Assembly (NCBI GenBank): GCA_003586115.2
Contig: QVOM02000113.1
Span: 1,394,207 to 1,458,206, forward strand
Direction of reading: 5' to 3'
Length of the DNA: 64,000 nt
Source: Salvator merianae
Taxonomy: Eukaryota > Chordata > Lepidosauria > Squamata > Teiidae
A program made the position numbers and the translations under genes. A model generated the notes under the pieces. The model saw nothing but the letters and a program-made list of their open reading frames with translations, was not told the origin of the DNA and did no database searches. Below are positions 46,790 to 58,996 of the stretch, one piece after another; the stretch's first letter is position 1; every line of letters starts with the position of its first letter.

Positions 46790-46915
46790 AGGTCTTCTCA
46801 GAAGAAGGTAATGGCAAACCATTTCATTATTCCTCCCAAAAAAACTGCACGGATATGTTTTTGTGGTCAATGGGAGTCAAACTCAACTCAAGGACACTTT
46901 AACTATTACTATTAC
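46790..46915 (+). mobile_element. SINE fragment with BovB-like tail
   Basis: AGAAGAAGGTAATGGCAAAC, AAACTGCACGGATATG, GTCAATGGGAGTCAAACTC and AAGGACACTTTAAC follow in the order I recall for reptile SINEs whose tail is shared with BovB LINEs. The assignment is from memory of the family. Confidence 0.5.
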
Positions 46916-46966
46916 ATATTTATATTAGGTGCGTTGCCTCTGCTAGCTGACCCTATGCTGTGTTTT

Positions 46967-47050
46967 ATCTATTTATCCATCCATCCATCCATCTATCTAT
47001 CCATCTATCTATCCATTCATCTATCCATCTACCTATCCATCTATCTATCT
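46967..47050 (+). repeat. (ATCT)n/(ATCC)n microsatellite
   Basis: Mixed ATCT, ATCC and ATTC tetranucleotides. Confidence 0.95.
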
Positions 47051-47447
47051 GTATAGCTCAGAGAGGAAAATGTATCTTAGAAATATTTGCTTTGTTATCA
47101 AAATGCATTTGAGAAAAATGTTGCTTTCAAATATCAGAAGGGATCATAGCATCATTTAAATAATAGTACATATCACAAACTCCTTTTCATTCTTCTGAAT
47201 GATACTAAGGCCAAGTATTCTCCATTGACTACAATAATAAACATTTTTTAAAAATATATTTCAACAATGACTCACTTCTGCTTCTAATCTATTTGATCTC
47301 ACCTTGCTATAATTTGCATAAATCTTTCCTGCTATTACTACATTAATTGCCAAAACAGCCGGCTGTCATTAGAACTTTCTAAGAAGGAACTTCGCTATTA
47401 AGGAGAGGTTTGGGGCATTTTATGAGTGAGGCAGTAGGGAAGTATAC
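47051..47447. other. unrecognised AT-rich DNA
   Basis: Nothing recognised. Confidence 0.3.
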
Positions 47448-48302
47448 TGTTAGGAGCCAAATATTTGGATATGCTGGTTTGGGGAAATTAGCTTTGCCAA
47501 GACACTTAAGACTCCAGCAGGACTTCACACCCAAATAAGTTTTAAAAACAGAGAATCAGCCAAAACGGTGAAAAAAATAAGCAGAGACATAAAACGCAGC
47601 AGGGCTACAGATTCTTCAAAAACAAAGAACTTTACTGAGAAACACAACAAATAGGGTCAGAATGGCAAATTAGACAATTTGGTCAAGTTTGTGACAGGTA
47701 GCTGGTTGCCAATGTCAAAAGCACAGCAAGATGCAAGGGGAATTGCAATTTAACCAATAGCAAAACCCAAAACAGTATAGGTATGTCTATAGGTGGTAGA
47801 AACAGGGAAAAGACTATTCTGGCAGCTAGCAGACGAACCTAATCTCACAAGGGATCACATGGAATCTCACCCTCTGCTGTGATATGGTATCAGGAACAAG
47901 GATTCACGATAACAGCCTCTGGTCTGATGAAGAATCCAAACAGCATGAGAGGAATTGTGAAAAAGTGGAGTTCCAGAACTCTACAACTCAGCAGCAATCC
48001 AGTTACAGTTTTCAGGCAGACCAGTTACATTGAAAAAAAAAACCCTTCTCCTAATAAATCAGTAGAGATCAAAGTCAGTATCCTTCCTTGTACTCAGCCA
48101 AATGGAGAGTTCTTTAGAGCAGGAACTGCAAAGATTTGGAACTCCTGGAAACAGAAGGGTTCGATGTCGTGGATCCATATTTCTTGCAGAAATGCACAGT
48201 CAAAAGTTCTCCAAATATTCCTTAAAGTGCTCTCAATTACCTTCTTATACCAGCTTTGCAATGTTCCAGGATAGAAACTTCAGGATACAAACTTTTCTAA
48301 CA
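47448..48302 (-). mobile_element. candidate LTR-like element (TGTTAG...CTAACA)
   Basis: It starts TGTTAGGAGCC and ends TTCTAACA, the same terminal words as 27671-28152. AGATTCTTCAAAAACAAAGA near 47611 resembles AGATTCTTTGAAACCAAAAG near 27760. Flanks TATAC and CTCAT do not match. The 131-aa plus frame at 47879-48274 has no recognisable domain. Confidence 0.25.
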
Positions 48303-48339
48303 CTCATTCTTGTGATGTCACATTGACTTGAGAGGAGAC

Positions 48340-48653
48340 TAAGGATGTGCAAATTTCAATTCACATTCAAGAATTTGCACAACATTTCATTTTCACAAGT
48401 TTTTGCATTGAAGCAAAGTGACTTTTTTCATATTTACAGTTTTCAATCAAAAACAAAAAAGCCTCTTTTGCAAAAATGAAATTCATTGATTTTTCACATT
48501 TTTTGCTTCTTTTTTTTGCTGTGTTTAAACCATGAAAATGGAAAACATTGCGAAAAACATGAAAACAAATGCAAAAAATGCAGTTTTGACAATGAAATTG
48601 GCTGAGAAAATGAAAATACAAATTCAAAAAAATGAATTGAAACTGATTTGTGT

Positions 48654-48687
<34 letters not shown>

Positions 48688-48694
48688 ACATCCC
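48340..48694. mobile_element. AT-rich hAT MITE
   Basis: The left end TAAGGATGTGCAAATTTC and the right end GTGCACATCCCTG are inverted. Flanks GAGGAGAC (48332-48339) and GAGGTGAT (48695-48702) agree at six of eight. The interior matches 19067-19422 (GTTTAAACCATGAAAATGG and others). A GT microsatellite grew next to the right end. Confidence 0.7.
48656..48684 (+). repeat. (GT)n microsatellite
   Basis: About fourteen GT units inside the right end of a hAT MITE. Confidence 0.95.
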
Positions 48695-50026
48695 TGGAGG
48701 TGATGTCTGTTGAACTGTTATTTGTTGTAATACTTTTAGAGGAGATGAGATACAGCTTTTCTGGTGCTGCTGGATTAATGGTTAATGTATTTAAAGGTAA
48801 AACAAAATTAATTAATTGAGCTTCTTTTACCTCGGCAGCTAAGGACTTAGTTATAGGAATATCCTGTAGATTTATGGAACTGGTAAGAGTGGAAGGTCAT
48901 CGATCTATACCGTAGTTTTGCATTAGGTGTTAAAAAATGCTGTTGCAAGGAGGCTATATCTGAAACCTGAGCTGGTGTTTTGTTTGCCTTTTGCATATTT
49001 ACAATATGCATATCTGTAGGATTTGCTGTGTTATGTCTGGAATAATTCAAGAGAATGTGAAGCTTTATGTGCAATATTCACAGCTGATGTGTATGGAGTT
49101 TCATACATGAAATTATCCAATGTGGTTATAGAGCAATCAGAAGATGTGGATAGATCATCCTGTTGCATAAGATCTATATCCTTTGTTAGTAATCCATTCT
49201 CAAAGTGTAGAAAAGTTATCAGGTGGGGTACTGGGGTGGTTGTCAGATATGATAGAAAATAAATCAATTAAACATCTAGCCTGTTTGTTTAAAATAGCAA
49301 TTGCATTTTACAGATCATGTAATTGTCCATTCAGATGATTAAGGTTTTTCTTATGTGTACTGGGAAAAGAATTATGAGAATTAACAAGAGGATTGTCAGA
49401 TGAAGGTCATTCAAAAATGTTTACGTTAGCAGTCATTGAGAGAGATATGGTTTCTTAGTTTCCATATCTTTGGAGTGGTGTAGATAAGAGGAGACTCAAT
49501 CTTTTTTTGGAACAGTGACTGAATTTGGATCTTACAGAATACACATTTAACTCCTATTTGAAAAGTAGAAAGAAAAATTTGCATTCTCAGAACTACAGCA
49601 GAAAATAAAGATTTAAATTTCAGCACAGTCCTTTTGCTCTGTCTCTCACAGCTATCAGGCCAATATGATGGAATTCACACCAAAGGAGTTGACTTAAAGA
49701 TTCCACAATGTGCTGATGGTGGGACCAGCATCTCTTGTTACTCGTTCATAGTTACACACTCATCTATTTGTGTTTGTTGCCGAATTCAGGTTTCAGCCTC
49801 TTTGTGGAAGTGACAACTGCATTTTTCCTTTGATTGCTGGATGGGTAAAAAGGGGGTGACACTAATAATTAAAAAAAAAAAAAGATTCAAAAGCACTTTT
49901 AAGAGAATCCAACTTATTTATATATTTATTGAGTTCTCCCTTCCATTCCACCAGAAAACTTTTTACTCCACTTGTTTTACATGTTTCTGTGTAGCCTCAA
50001 ATGGAAGAAATATATTTATTCTCCCT
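48695..50026 (-). other. unassigned sequence with broken minus-strand frames
   Basis: Minus frames at 48847-49074, 49031-49267 and 49426-49626 are adjacent and partly overlapping in position. Suggestive runs include LNHLNGQLHDL and NAIAILNKQA. They could be parts of one dead element gene. I could not assign them to gag, env, ORF1 or ORF2. Confidence 0.25.
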
Positions 50027-50063
50027 TTCTCTCTCTCTCTCTCTCTCACTCACTCACTCACAG

Positions 50064-50138
<75 letters not shown>

Positions 50139-50146
50139 CACACAAC
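50027..50146 (+). repeat. compound microsatellite (TC)n(ACTC)n(AC)n(TAGA)n
   Basis: Four simple arrays follow one another: TC to about 50047, ACTC, then about fourteen AC units, then eleven or twelve TAGA units, ending in a short AC run. Confidence 0.95.
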
Positions 50147-51239
50147 ACCTTTGCATATTTTTCCTTCATTTTGATAAATGTCTGTCATACCTGCTTTTTG
50201 TTTCATCTATGGTTTGTTTTAGATTACACTCCCATACACCTTTCAGACCTTTTGTTGATGTTTAATATTCTATGAGTTGATGATACACTTTGGTTGTCAG
50301 TCCCTTTAATGTATCTGTTAGTACTTTGATTGTATTTTCAAATGGCTTTAGAGGTCTATGTGCTATCTGTTGAATTTGTTGGGATGCTAATGTACTCATT
50401 AAAGGTGTTTTCATGAACCACTGCTGACCTTTTGTTAGAATACTGAATTTATTATTTCTGTTTTCAAAGTTTTATTTGTATTGAAAAAAAACCCCTCTAT
50501 TCTTGTCAATCCTAATGCATCACTTTTTTCACAGATTTCTTTTTTTATTTTAAGACTTGTGATAATTTACAATATCCTTTCATTTTTAATAGCAGGGATA
50601 TAGTTGGAAGTATTTTCTTTTGCCAACTAATCCATGTTTGCATTTTCTCATGAACTACTAAATTTTCTACTTCTATATCTTTTTTTTTTTTGACAAATTG
50701 TTAATATATTGTATTTTTTGCCAACTGTGGTGATATTTTTAGTTCTAATTCCCTTCATTTCAGAATATTTATCCTTTTAAAATGGAGCAAGTGTGATTCT
50801 AAAGGCTTGAAAATATGTCATTAGACTATCGCCCTGTATTTGTTGGATGATGGATAATGTTTTTGACAAGTCTGAACCTCTTAACTTTGAAAGTAAATTG
50901 CATCACCAAATCGTGGAGTTTCTTGATTGTATTTACAGTGGAAGCTGTAGGTAGCATCAGAAATAATAATATTTTTGGCAACAATTTAATTTTATGTGCT
51001 GCTACCTGCTCCAGTAGCAATAGATGCTTTGTTTCCCAATGCTTAATATCTCTTTTACTGTTGTGAAATAATACATGACAATTTAATGAAATGAACTTTT
51101 TCGTATTTCTTGTTATTAAAATTCCTAAATATTTTACCTTTTTTATTGTATTTTCAATCCAATCAGTCATTATGTTGCTAGTTGTGTTTTGTGTCACACT
51201 TTTAAGCAACTTCTCTGACTTACCAAAATTTATGTACAA
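50147..51239 (-). mobile_element. L1 LINE, ORF2 fragment
   Basis: The minus frame 50826-51239 reads KKVKYLGILITRNTKKF, then LLLLEQVAAHKIKLLPKILL and FLMLPTAS. This matches the end of the L1 reverse transcriptase domain (YLGI.I..N ... L.GRI..IKM..LPK.LY.F..LP). Further on, other frames give LTKGQQWFMKTPLMSTLASQ, RPLKPFENTI, LTDTLKGLTTKVYHQLIEY and LKGVWEC, typical of L1 ORF2 distal to the RT. Many stops and shifts make it dead. It is cut near the compound microsatellite. Confidence 0.75.
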
Positions 51240-51364
51240 TTACATATTTTTTGCAAAAAGCTTATTTTTCCCTAGGATGGGATCCTGCCCACAAGCGATC
51301 ATTAGTTATTATCAGAGTGTCCTCCCTGTTTAGTTCTCCTAGCCATCAGAAAACTTGTGTCAAA
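51240..51364. other. unrecognised spacer
   Basis: Short interval between the L1 fragment and a family A MITE. Confidence 0.3.
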
Positions 51365-51616
51365 GGGCCTGTTCGCACTTGCATCTAGCAAGCATCAAGG
51401 ATGCTTGCTAGACAAGTGCATTCACACCACAGGACAGCCGTAATGACCGGCAGTGGACCTCATCCGCTGCCGATCATTACTACCGCCGGACAAGTAAAAA
51501 GGTGTCCGAATCCCCACCTGAAGCTCAAAGTGGCGAACACCATTATCCAGCCTCAGGTGAGTTTTCAGGCCCCACGCTAATTAGCCCATTCTAGCATGGA
51601 AAGTGTGAACAGGCCC
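51365..51616. mobile_element. 252-bp family A MITE flanked by AAA
   Basis: It begins GGGCCTGTTCGCACTTGC and ends AAGTGTGAACAGGCCC. AAA at 51362-51364 repeats at 51617-51619. TCTAGCAAGCATC near the left end is inverted close by as GATGCTTGCTAGA, giving a subterminal hairpin. The interior differs from the 590-bp copies. Confidence 0.8.
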
Positions 51617-53150
51617 AAAGTTAATTGTGTATTAATAGCTTTTCATGAATGTTGGAATTCATATTTTGGATTAATTATATTAACTTGGGATCAAATTGGT
51701 TTTCTGTCATAATTTTGTATATAAATCAGTGTAGAACTAATTCAAATCCTCTTTGTATGTCCATGGGCATTATTTTTAGGTGTTGTTTTGATTTATTTAC
51801 ATCTACTAGTGTGTGCAGTACAATTCTAATGGGTCCATCATTAATCTATCCAACAGCATCTGTCTGTCTGCTGCTCTATGCTGGTACTGGAGGAGTAATG
51901 ATTTGAGTGTGGCATGGTGTTGAAGCAAAATAGTATATGCTTGGGATGGGGACAGAGGTGATGCATGCTGACATTCCACACAGTGGCTGAGGCCTGCATG
52001 GTGGCATGTACAGGACCTAAGTTCTCTGTGTGGGTTACAATAATTAAAATGTAGAAAAATAAAATTAAATATAGGCAAAAGCCATGCGGTGATCTGCCTC
52101 TTTAGTTACAAATTTGCAATATAAAAGTTGTCATGTTGCACACCCAAGTTCTTTCCTTTTCTTTCTCAGTGTCCAGCTTACAGAATCATGCATCACAACA
52201 GCCAAGCCTATTGCTTTAATTATTCTGATCCTTTCCCTTAACCGTCATGACCAGCTCTAAATTTTAGGAGATCATACGGGGATATTGATAATTTGTCCCA
52301 AATATTTTTAGTATGATAATAATAATCTCATGAAATCAATATGAACAGTAAATGCTGGAGAAGGAGAAATGATAACATATTTTATGAAAATGCTTTTGTC
52401 CCATGGGAATATATTATTACATTAACATTAAATTAATTTATTCACATGACATCTGGTTCCCACTCTTGAATCTTCTGGCTCTGGCTCTGGCTCTGCATCC
52501 TTGACTCCCTGGCTTCACTTCATTGACCCCTTGGGCACTGCCTCCTTGATCTCCTCTGACTCCACCTCATTGACCTAGCCTGCTAGCCTACCAACTGCAT
52601 TGTGTGTGTATATATAAATATGTGTGCTATTGTTTTAAACTTCATTTTTATATATATATAAAAACAAGTTAGGTTTGGGGGGGGGGGTCTATTTTTAATC
52701 TGTTCTCTGCTTTGTTACCAGTCCTGGGACTAATTGAAGTCTGCACTACAAATGCCATGGGACATGTCTTGCACTAGAGGCTTTGAGTTTTAGATTTTTA
52801 TCAGTTGTATACAGCATATGCTTTCAAAATTTATGCTGTAAATGTTTGACGATGGAATATAAGTGTATAGCATAAGGACAAACCAGTGGAAAGCTAATAA
52901 TGTAATTCTTAGTCACAGGTAGAATAATAGTGCCAATTCTTCTAAATCAAGAAGACCCATAATTTCCAGGCAACCAGCAATTAGTTTCAAACTTGTATGA
53001 GGTAAGTTAAGAGGAAACATGCAGGCATGTTTTATAACTGCAAGTATGATAGGTTAAGAGACAGAACTAATTTATCAATATTTTAAACTTATGAATGAAG
53101 CCTTAATATTGACTGACACTTAGGAAAGCATGTTTAACCAAATAGATTAA
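51617..53150. other. unrecognised DNA with small simple repeats
   Basis: Three GGCTCT units lie near 52477 and an 11-base G run near 52677-52687. No element was recognised. Confidence 0.35.
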
Positions 53151-54740
53151 GGCTGCATCTGCACACATGACAAAAACTGGGTTGGAAATGGCTTAGATGT
53201 GGTAGCACAGAGACACCTCTAATCCAAAATAAACTTATTTTTCTTAACTACAAAGTCCTCCATTACTTTATCATCATCTCAGTTCCCTGAACTGTCATCC
53301 CACTCTTACATACCATTACACCTCATCAAATTCCTTTTTATTCCTTCATCCTATTACCCTCCAAGAGCTTACAATAACTTAACTATGTTGGGCATATTCA
53401 GGCAATCAAGTGCACAGAGCTGTCTTCTGGCGGCCATTCTTTCTTCAGAAGTCTGCTACAATCAGAGTATTTGTGTATATTAAGAGTCTTCTAATCCAAC
53501 CCACTGGCTACAGTCTGGGTACCTGTTATCTATGCCCAGCACACTAAAACCCTAACTTCATTCACAATCCAATAGTGTGGACCTCTATTTGGTCAGGGGG
53601 CAGAGCAGGCAAACATTACAACTCCCATTCAGCCCCCATGCTAGTCCAAAGTCCCTAGTGTTGCATCGTTATGTTCAACCCCTTACAAGCATCCTGAGGG
53701 ATGTTCCTGTTCTCTCACAACTGTTTTCCTCCAGTGGTCTGGAGTTGTCATGCTGTGTGTAGCATCTGCCTGCTGCTTCAGTCACCTCTGCAGAAGCTAC
53801 CAGTTTCCTTCCTCAGATCAGCTCTTCTATGACTGATCTGAATGTAGCTTCTCTTTCAAGTATTTTTATAGGCCTAATGTACAGCATTACACAGCATACA
53901 AAAGTAGATGAAAACCCAACATATTCAGGAGGAGTGTAGTAGTGTCTTTTGACTGCTGGTGTCAGTGCTTTGGCCACTGCACAGCCATCTTTGGCTATTT
54001 TCATGGCCCAGCCATGCTTACTTACTTTTCTCACTGACCCAGTGGGTTCCCCTTGATGGTGGTTAGATGGAATGCTGAAGCCCTGAGAACCTGGATGTTA
54101 TGACTACTGGGAACTGGAATAAGGAGGCATGGGAAAGGAGAATGACTTGGAATGTTTTGTGTGCTTGAATGCTTGCAATTATTTTCTTGTATTCTATTAT
54201 TGCAATAAAGTGAAGAACTTTATGCTTTACTTCTTTTCCAGTTTCTTGACTTTTCCTCAGCTTAGGGTCTAGGATTAAGGTAGTGGATTCTGACAACTGG
54301 GCTGTTTGAATCTGTTCATGTAGACCCTATGTCTTGAGTCTGCCCACATGCACACATTTCATAATGTAGTCTTACTAGATTTATTTCCTTCTTTATCTGT
54401 GTTGCTTTTTTAGCAGACACATGAGCTTTGTATATAACGGCAGTGTACATACAGAAGTTGTGCACATTTTAGCTAAGTATTTTTTTCCTCCTAGGAATGA
54501 AACATTGGAATCTGAAGTTCAAGCAGCTGATTATGAAAGTGCAAAATGAGGCATACATAGAAGTGAAAAAAATGGTTTTCTAAAAAATGTTGATCAAATT
54601 GAAACAGAGTGCTTATGTTAGCTTACCCCTGATAAGACATATAAACAAAGAAATCAGTTGTGGATAAATTTGATTCTACCTCATTTTCTAGAAGGTCAAA
54701 GAAGCAACCTCACTAGACAATGCAATTTGAAAAATCTAGG
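53151..54740. other. unrecognised DNA
   Basis: Minus frames at 53813-54034 and 54063-54296 have no recognisable product. AGGCTGCATCTGCACACATGA at 53152 resembles a MITE end, but no partner was found. Confidence 0.3.
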
Positions 54741-56149
54741 TGGTTTCCACACAGCACAGGCTATTCTTCCCACCCCATGCTTGCCTGCACTAGCACAGTT
54801 TAAAGGCTGCACGCATTTGGAGGACCTGTATGGAATCAGCCCCAACACTGGCCTTCAATGTTTCCCGATAGAAACCTTTCACCAGCTCACTCACTTACTT
54901 CTGACTTGGTTGTGCTGGTGGAAAGGTGCTAGCCAAGTATACCAAACCACAAAGGGTGCATCATCCGCAGGAACTTTGTAGTCAAGATCCAAATGGTGGT
55001 CAGGTTGCATACTGTAGCATTATTACCCGTAATTCAACTCCTAGAGTGGTTCCAGCCAGAGATAGCTTTTGTTTGAGGTAAAGACACCCATTTAAGCCCA
55101 TCAGCATTGTCCAGAGATGTGTTCCTCCAACTGGGCATGTTCACTCAGGAGGAAGGAAGCACCAAATGTGGACAACAGTGACATAAGTACTACATCATTT
55201 ACCCCTCCCCACCAGAGCTTGTTCATTGACTTCTATTAGCACAACCTATTAGTCCCATCCCTGGGCAGAACCAAGGGTCAGGGACAGCCTCCAGGTCCAG
55301 ATGTGCATACCAAAAATGCACACCAGGAGCAGCCAGACATGATAGCACATGCTGCATCATCATTTACCATCTCCACAATACACTGCTGTCATTTTGGAAC
55401 TGCTGTTACTGTGCTGCCTCAAGAAAACGCTTTACTCCACTTCACTTTCCCTGTCTGTCATCTCATTGCTTCAGCCCAAAGCCATTCAGCTTGCCTGGAC
55501 TCTGACCTGTGCCTTGGCTAAGGCACAGAGCCAAAGAACTCATTGCTAGCTACTTTATTGCTACAAAGGTGTGTTCTTCCAGATCTCTGTTGGAACTTTA
55601 CTGGATTTCAGAGGTTTCTCACAAGCAGCAGATTCATGAACTCAAACCTCCTTCACCTCTGAAGGTACAAAATGGCTGTTCCTGGCCAAGCTAGGGTCCC
55701 CTTTTGTCAGGATAGGGCAAATTTTCCCACTTTTTTTCTATTAGCTTATTTCCTTTCCAAACAGCCAAAATTGATTTACATTGATGCCTCCATTCATAAA
55801 ACCCACTACTAGGGAGATTTTTACATTATCTGGCCCCTTACACATGCTCAGTATTCTACAAGGAGGGAGACCTCTATCTTTTACTAAACAGGAACTGCAC
55901 ATTGTTCTATAGCCTTGACAATTTGCCCGGTCAGCTGATTGTTGTCAAAAGCCATCATCCCTTTATTTTTGCAGTTTCTGCATTTTTCTTGCTGTTTTTA
56001 ATAAAGTTTGTGCTTTCATTTGACCTGATTCTTGTCTGAAGGGATGTTTCCTGATTATAATTTACAGAGGTACCATACTAATTTACCATTTTTAAAAAAA
56101 CAAAGCATAAATGTCTCAATTTTGAGCTAGTTGCCTGGGTGAGCTATCT
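54741..56149. other. unassigned, partly MITE-like
   Basis: GTGGTTTCCACACAGCACAGG near 54741 resembles family B-type ends (TTTCCACACTT). The 107-aa plus frame beginning at 54658 is not recognisable. No inverted partner was found. Confidence 0.3.
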
Positions 56150-56345
56150 TGACCATTAAAACCAGTAAAAGCAGTGCACTGTTCACAACAAGACCACTGT
56201 GATGAGGCCCACCACAGGACCAGAATAGGACATTATTTTGGTGCCCTGCCCCAGTCCATATTTTCATCCATTGCAGATCTGCACTAACATGCAGAAGGCA
56301 GGCCCCTAGACCTCTCTGTGTAGTGGGATAATAGCCCATGCAAAA
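56150..56345. mobile_element. MITE-like fragment related to 8649-8900
   Basis: GGTGCCCTGCCCCAGTCCAT and TCTGCACTAACATGCAGAAGG match blocks at 8665 and 8798. At 8.7 kb a tail-like segment separates these blocks; here they are close together. Confidence 0.4.
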
Positions 56346-56357
56346 AGCGTACTAAAG

Positions 56358-56416
56358 CTATTTATTAATTTATTTGCATTTTTAACCTTCCCTCTACCTG
56401 AAGGTGGCCATACACA
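56358..56416 (-). mobile_element. L2-type 3' tail fragment
   Basis: The plus strand reads TATTTATTAATTTATTTGCA, then TTTTTAACCTTCCCTCTACC and TGAAGGTGGCC, the inverted tail seen at 24953-25010. Confidence 0.45.
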
Positions 56417-57965
56417 TTCCAATGACCTTGTACATTCCATATCTATGGAATCAACCATATGACTTTGTACAATTCTAATTTCTCTTGCTATCAGGGCAGA
56501 ACATGGGACATTTACATGATCTGTGCCTTGCTCCTCAGTATTTTCAAAGCTGACAGCTCAACTTCAGAGCTCAGTTGTCAGATTCAAAGATGAAGAGCTT
56601 CTATTGGATGAAAAGTGGGTATTTGCTGGTGCAATGCATGCAGAAAGCAGACATGGAAGTTGCTGTTGCCACCACCCTATGTCTATGCAGCAGCAGCAAG
56701 AGCACCTTAGGACACCAGTGCCCCCAGAGTGGTTTATCCTGTTCTGAGGAAGGATTTTGTGGAGGCTGATTTTAGACTCTGTAGTGTCCTTCTCAGGATG
56801 TTCTATAGTGGCAGGTACCTCCTCTGTTTGAACACCTCACCCCTGGGGCTTTCTCAGGCCATTCACTGACATAGATGTGGACAATAGGTCATCTATTGCC
56901 TAAATGAGGGTCCCAGGAATTGTCAGTCACCTAAAAAGTGTTGTAGGGTGCTTACCCAAGTTTTCCTCAATTTGTATCCATTGTCATGTACAGTGACTAC
57001 CATTGTGACCTAATCATACTCCTGGTAGAACCACAGTCATCAGCACTGATTATGACATTTTTATCCAATTCACAGTGCATAGTTGCCTGAACAAAAAGTA
57101 ACATGTCTTTGTAAACCACAGCCAATGTCTAAAATCAGTTAATAAAGGATACATCATGCCATACTAACCATTTGGCAGTGGTATTTTTGATTCTAGAAAG
57201 AATTAAAGTACTGGGACTGAACATATGTATATAGACTTGTGGACTTCAATCTTTCCATTATCAGTGTGGATTTCATCTCATTATTTTACCAAAACATACA
57301 CCTTCTAAATCTATATGAGAAATATTTTTTTCTCACTCAAAATATTGTCAGAATGGGGAAGTAGAATGACTATGCTGTTACTTTTTTAGTATGGATCTTT
57401 CTTTGTGAGAATTTTTTCTTCTTTTTTGTCTAATTAAGTCTTTCCTTGTATGTCAGCCTTAAGCAAAATAATCTCTGCTTTACAAAGATTAACCCATTTA
57501 TACTAATTAACACATGGTAAAGAAGGCTTTTAATGTTTTTACACTAGTAGAGAAAGGGGAATGCTGTGGAGCAGGATTAGAGTGGATCACCTATTTCTTT
57601 GGTCTGAAGCATTTCATTAAATAATATATAATATCTGCCAAATCTTTTGTACTTTAGACATTTAAAATATTTAAGCCAAAGAATCTGTGGCAGACAGTAA
57701 AAAAAAAGAGGAGCATATGTATTTCTTCCTGTTATTGAGAAATGGAACTATAGGAAGTACTACATTAAAAGACAATCAATGCAGCTTTATAATAGTTTTT
57801 TGGTTAATGTAGAACTAATACGGCACTCTGATAGAGTAGGAGAACAAATATTTTCAAGGGTGGTATTTCATAAAATTCAGTAAATTGCATTGAATTCCAG
57901 CTTTCCCATGTACTATTACATACTACTTACTTAATAATGTGGGGGGGATGTAGGGGATATGAGAC

Positions 57966-57969
<4 letters not shown>
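56417..57969. other. unrecognised DNA
   Basis: Overlapping plus frames near 56523-56769 have no recognisable product. Nothing else was noticed. Confidence 0.3.
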
Positions 57970-58012
<43 letters not shown>

Positions 58013-58024
58013 CAGATAGATAGA
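57970..58024 (+). repeat. (GATA)n microsatellite
   Basis: About thirteen GATA units with one GACA variant. Confidence 0.95.
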
Positions 58025-58472
58025 CCAATAGATAGTGGAGCATGCCTGACACTTTAGGAAAAGTTGTTCTAGTGATATAGTGAGAACTTTCTACATGTAC
58101 TTTTTCCAGCTCTCTTGAGGGAGGCACTTCATGTACACCTCAGTCCTCCCAAGAATATGTTCAAATAGTCATTGCCCAGGTTTCCTTGGGACTGGTGGAG
58201 ACACAGCTTTACAGACATTTTTATGACTATTTACAGCAGCCAGCTGCACCATGCAGGCCCTCAGCTCCACACTTGATTTGAATCAGGTGTTCAAAAGGCC
58301 ACCACTATCTGAATTGAGGGGAGAAGCTGTCCTCAGAGTGCAAAAATCCTACATTGATGACAGAGTGTCCTGTCCTCAGCTCAGGGCAAAAAGGGAGCTT
58401 TGTGCTGGTTTTGGGGTGTGGGGCATATAAACATTGTGCCTTCATTCACATTGCTACATAAACACAGTCAAA
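58025..58472. other. unrecognised DNA
   Basis: Nothing recognised. Confidence 0.3.
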
Positions 58473-58996
58473 GGGTTTTTCTATACTTTCCTGTATTCCA
58501 AATCTGTTGACACCATAGTTCTCTTCAGGGCCTCTTTTGCATGCTGATACAGACTAGAGAAGCCCCACCTCCTCCAAGTACACTCCTTTTGCACTAGATG
58601 AAGAGTGTCCAGATCACTGGATCAAGAGTGCCCAGATCCAGATCACTGGTAGTCTTCAATATTGAGGTCTACCAGCATACTAGCTGGAGGGAATCAGAAT
58701 CATGGAGGCATGCAGAAGGTGTATGCCTTCATGTTCTGATTTACCAAGGGTCCCATTTCAGTGGCACAGCAAACCACACCACCAAAATGAGTCTCGCAGG
58801 GACTCCAAGGCCAGAAACTTTTATTCATGGCCATTGGAAGTTGCAGAGGCCTGCTTCAAAGCTCATGCAAGCTTCAGGGCCACTGTGGGGGCTGGGCTGG
58901 AACCTGCTATCACTGTGCAAACAGCACTGTTCCAGTCTAAGGGCAATCCATCCCAGCCATGGGATGGAACTGCAAAAGGTAAGTGCAGAAAGGCCC
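58473..58996 (+). mobile_element. family B element copy
   Basis: The left end GGGTTTTTCTATACTTTCC and the right end GTAAGTGCAGAAAGGCCC are inverted. Flanks AAA (58470-58472) and TAA (58997-58999) agree at two of three. GGGTCCCATTTCAGTGG and CAAAATGAGTCTCGCAGGGA are shared with 18635-19492 and 44293-44870. Frames of 130-133 aa inside are not genes. Confidence 0.6.

Noticed and set aside
50141..51239. interpretation of the 137-aa minus frame as a host gene
   Set aside because: KYLGI and the following IKLLPK blocks are L1 ORF2 motifs, and the region downstream continues as L1 ORF2 in shifted frames.
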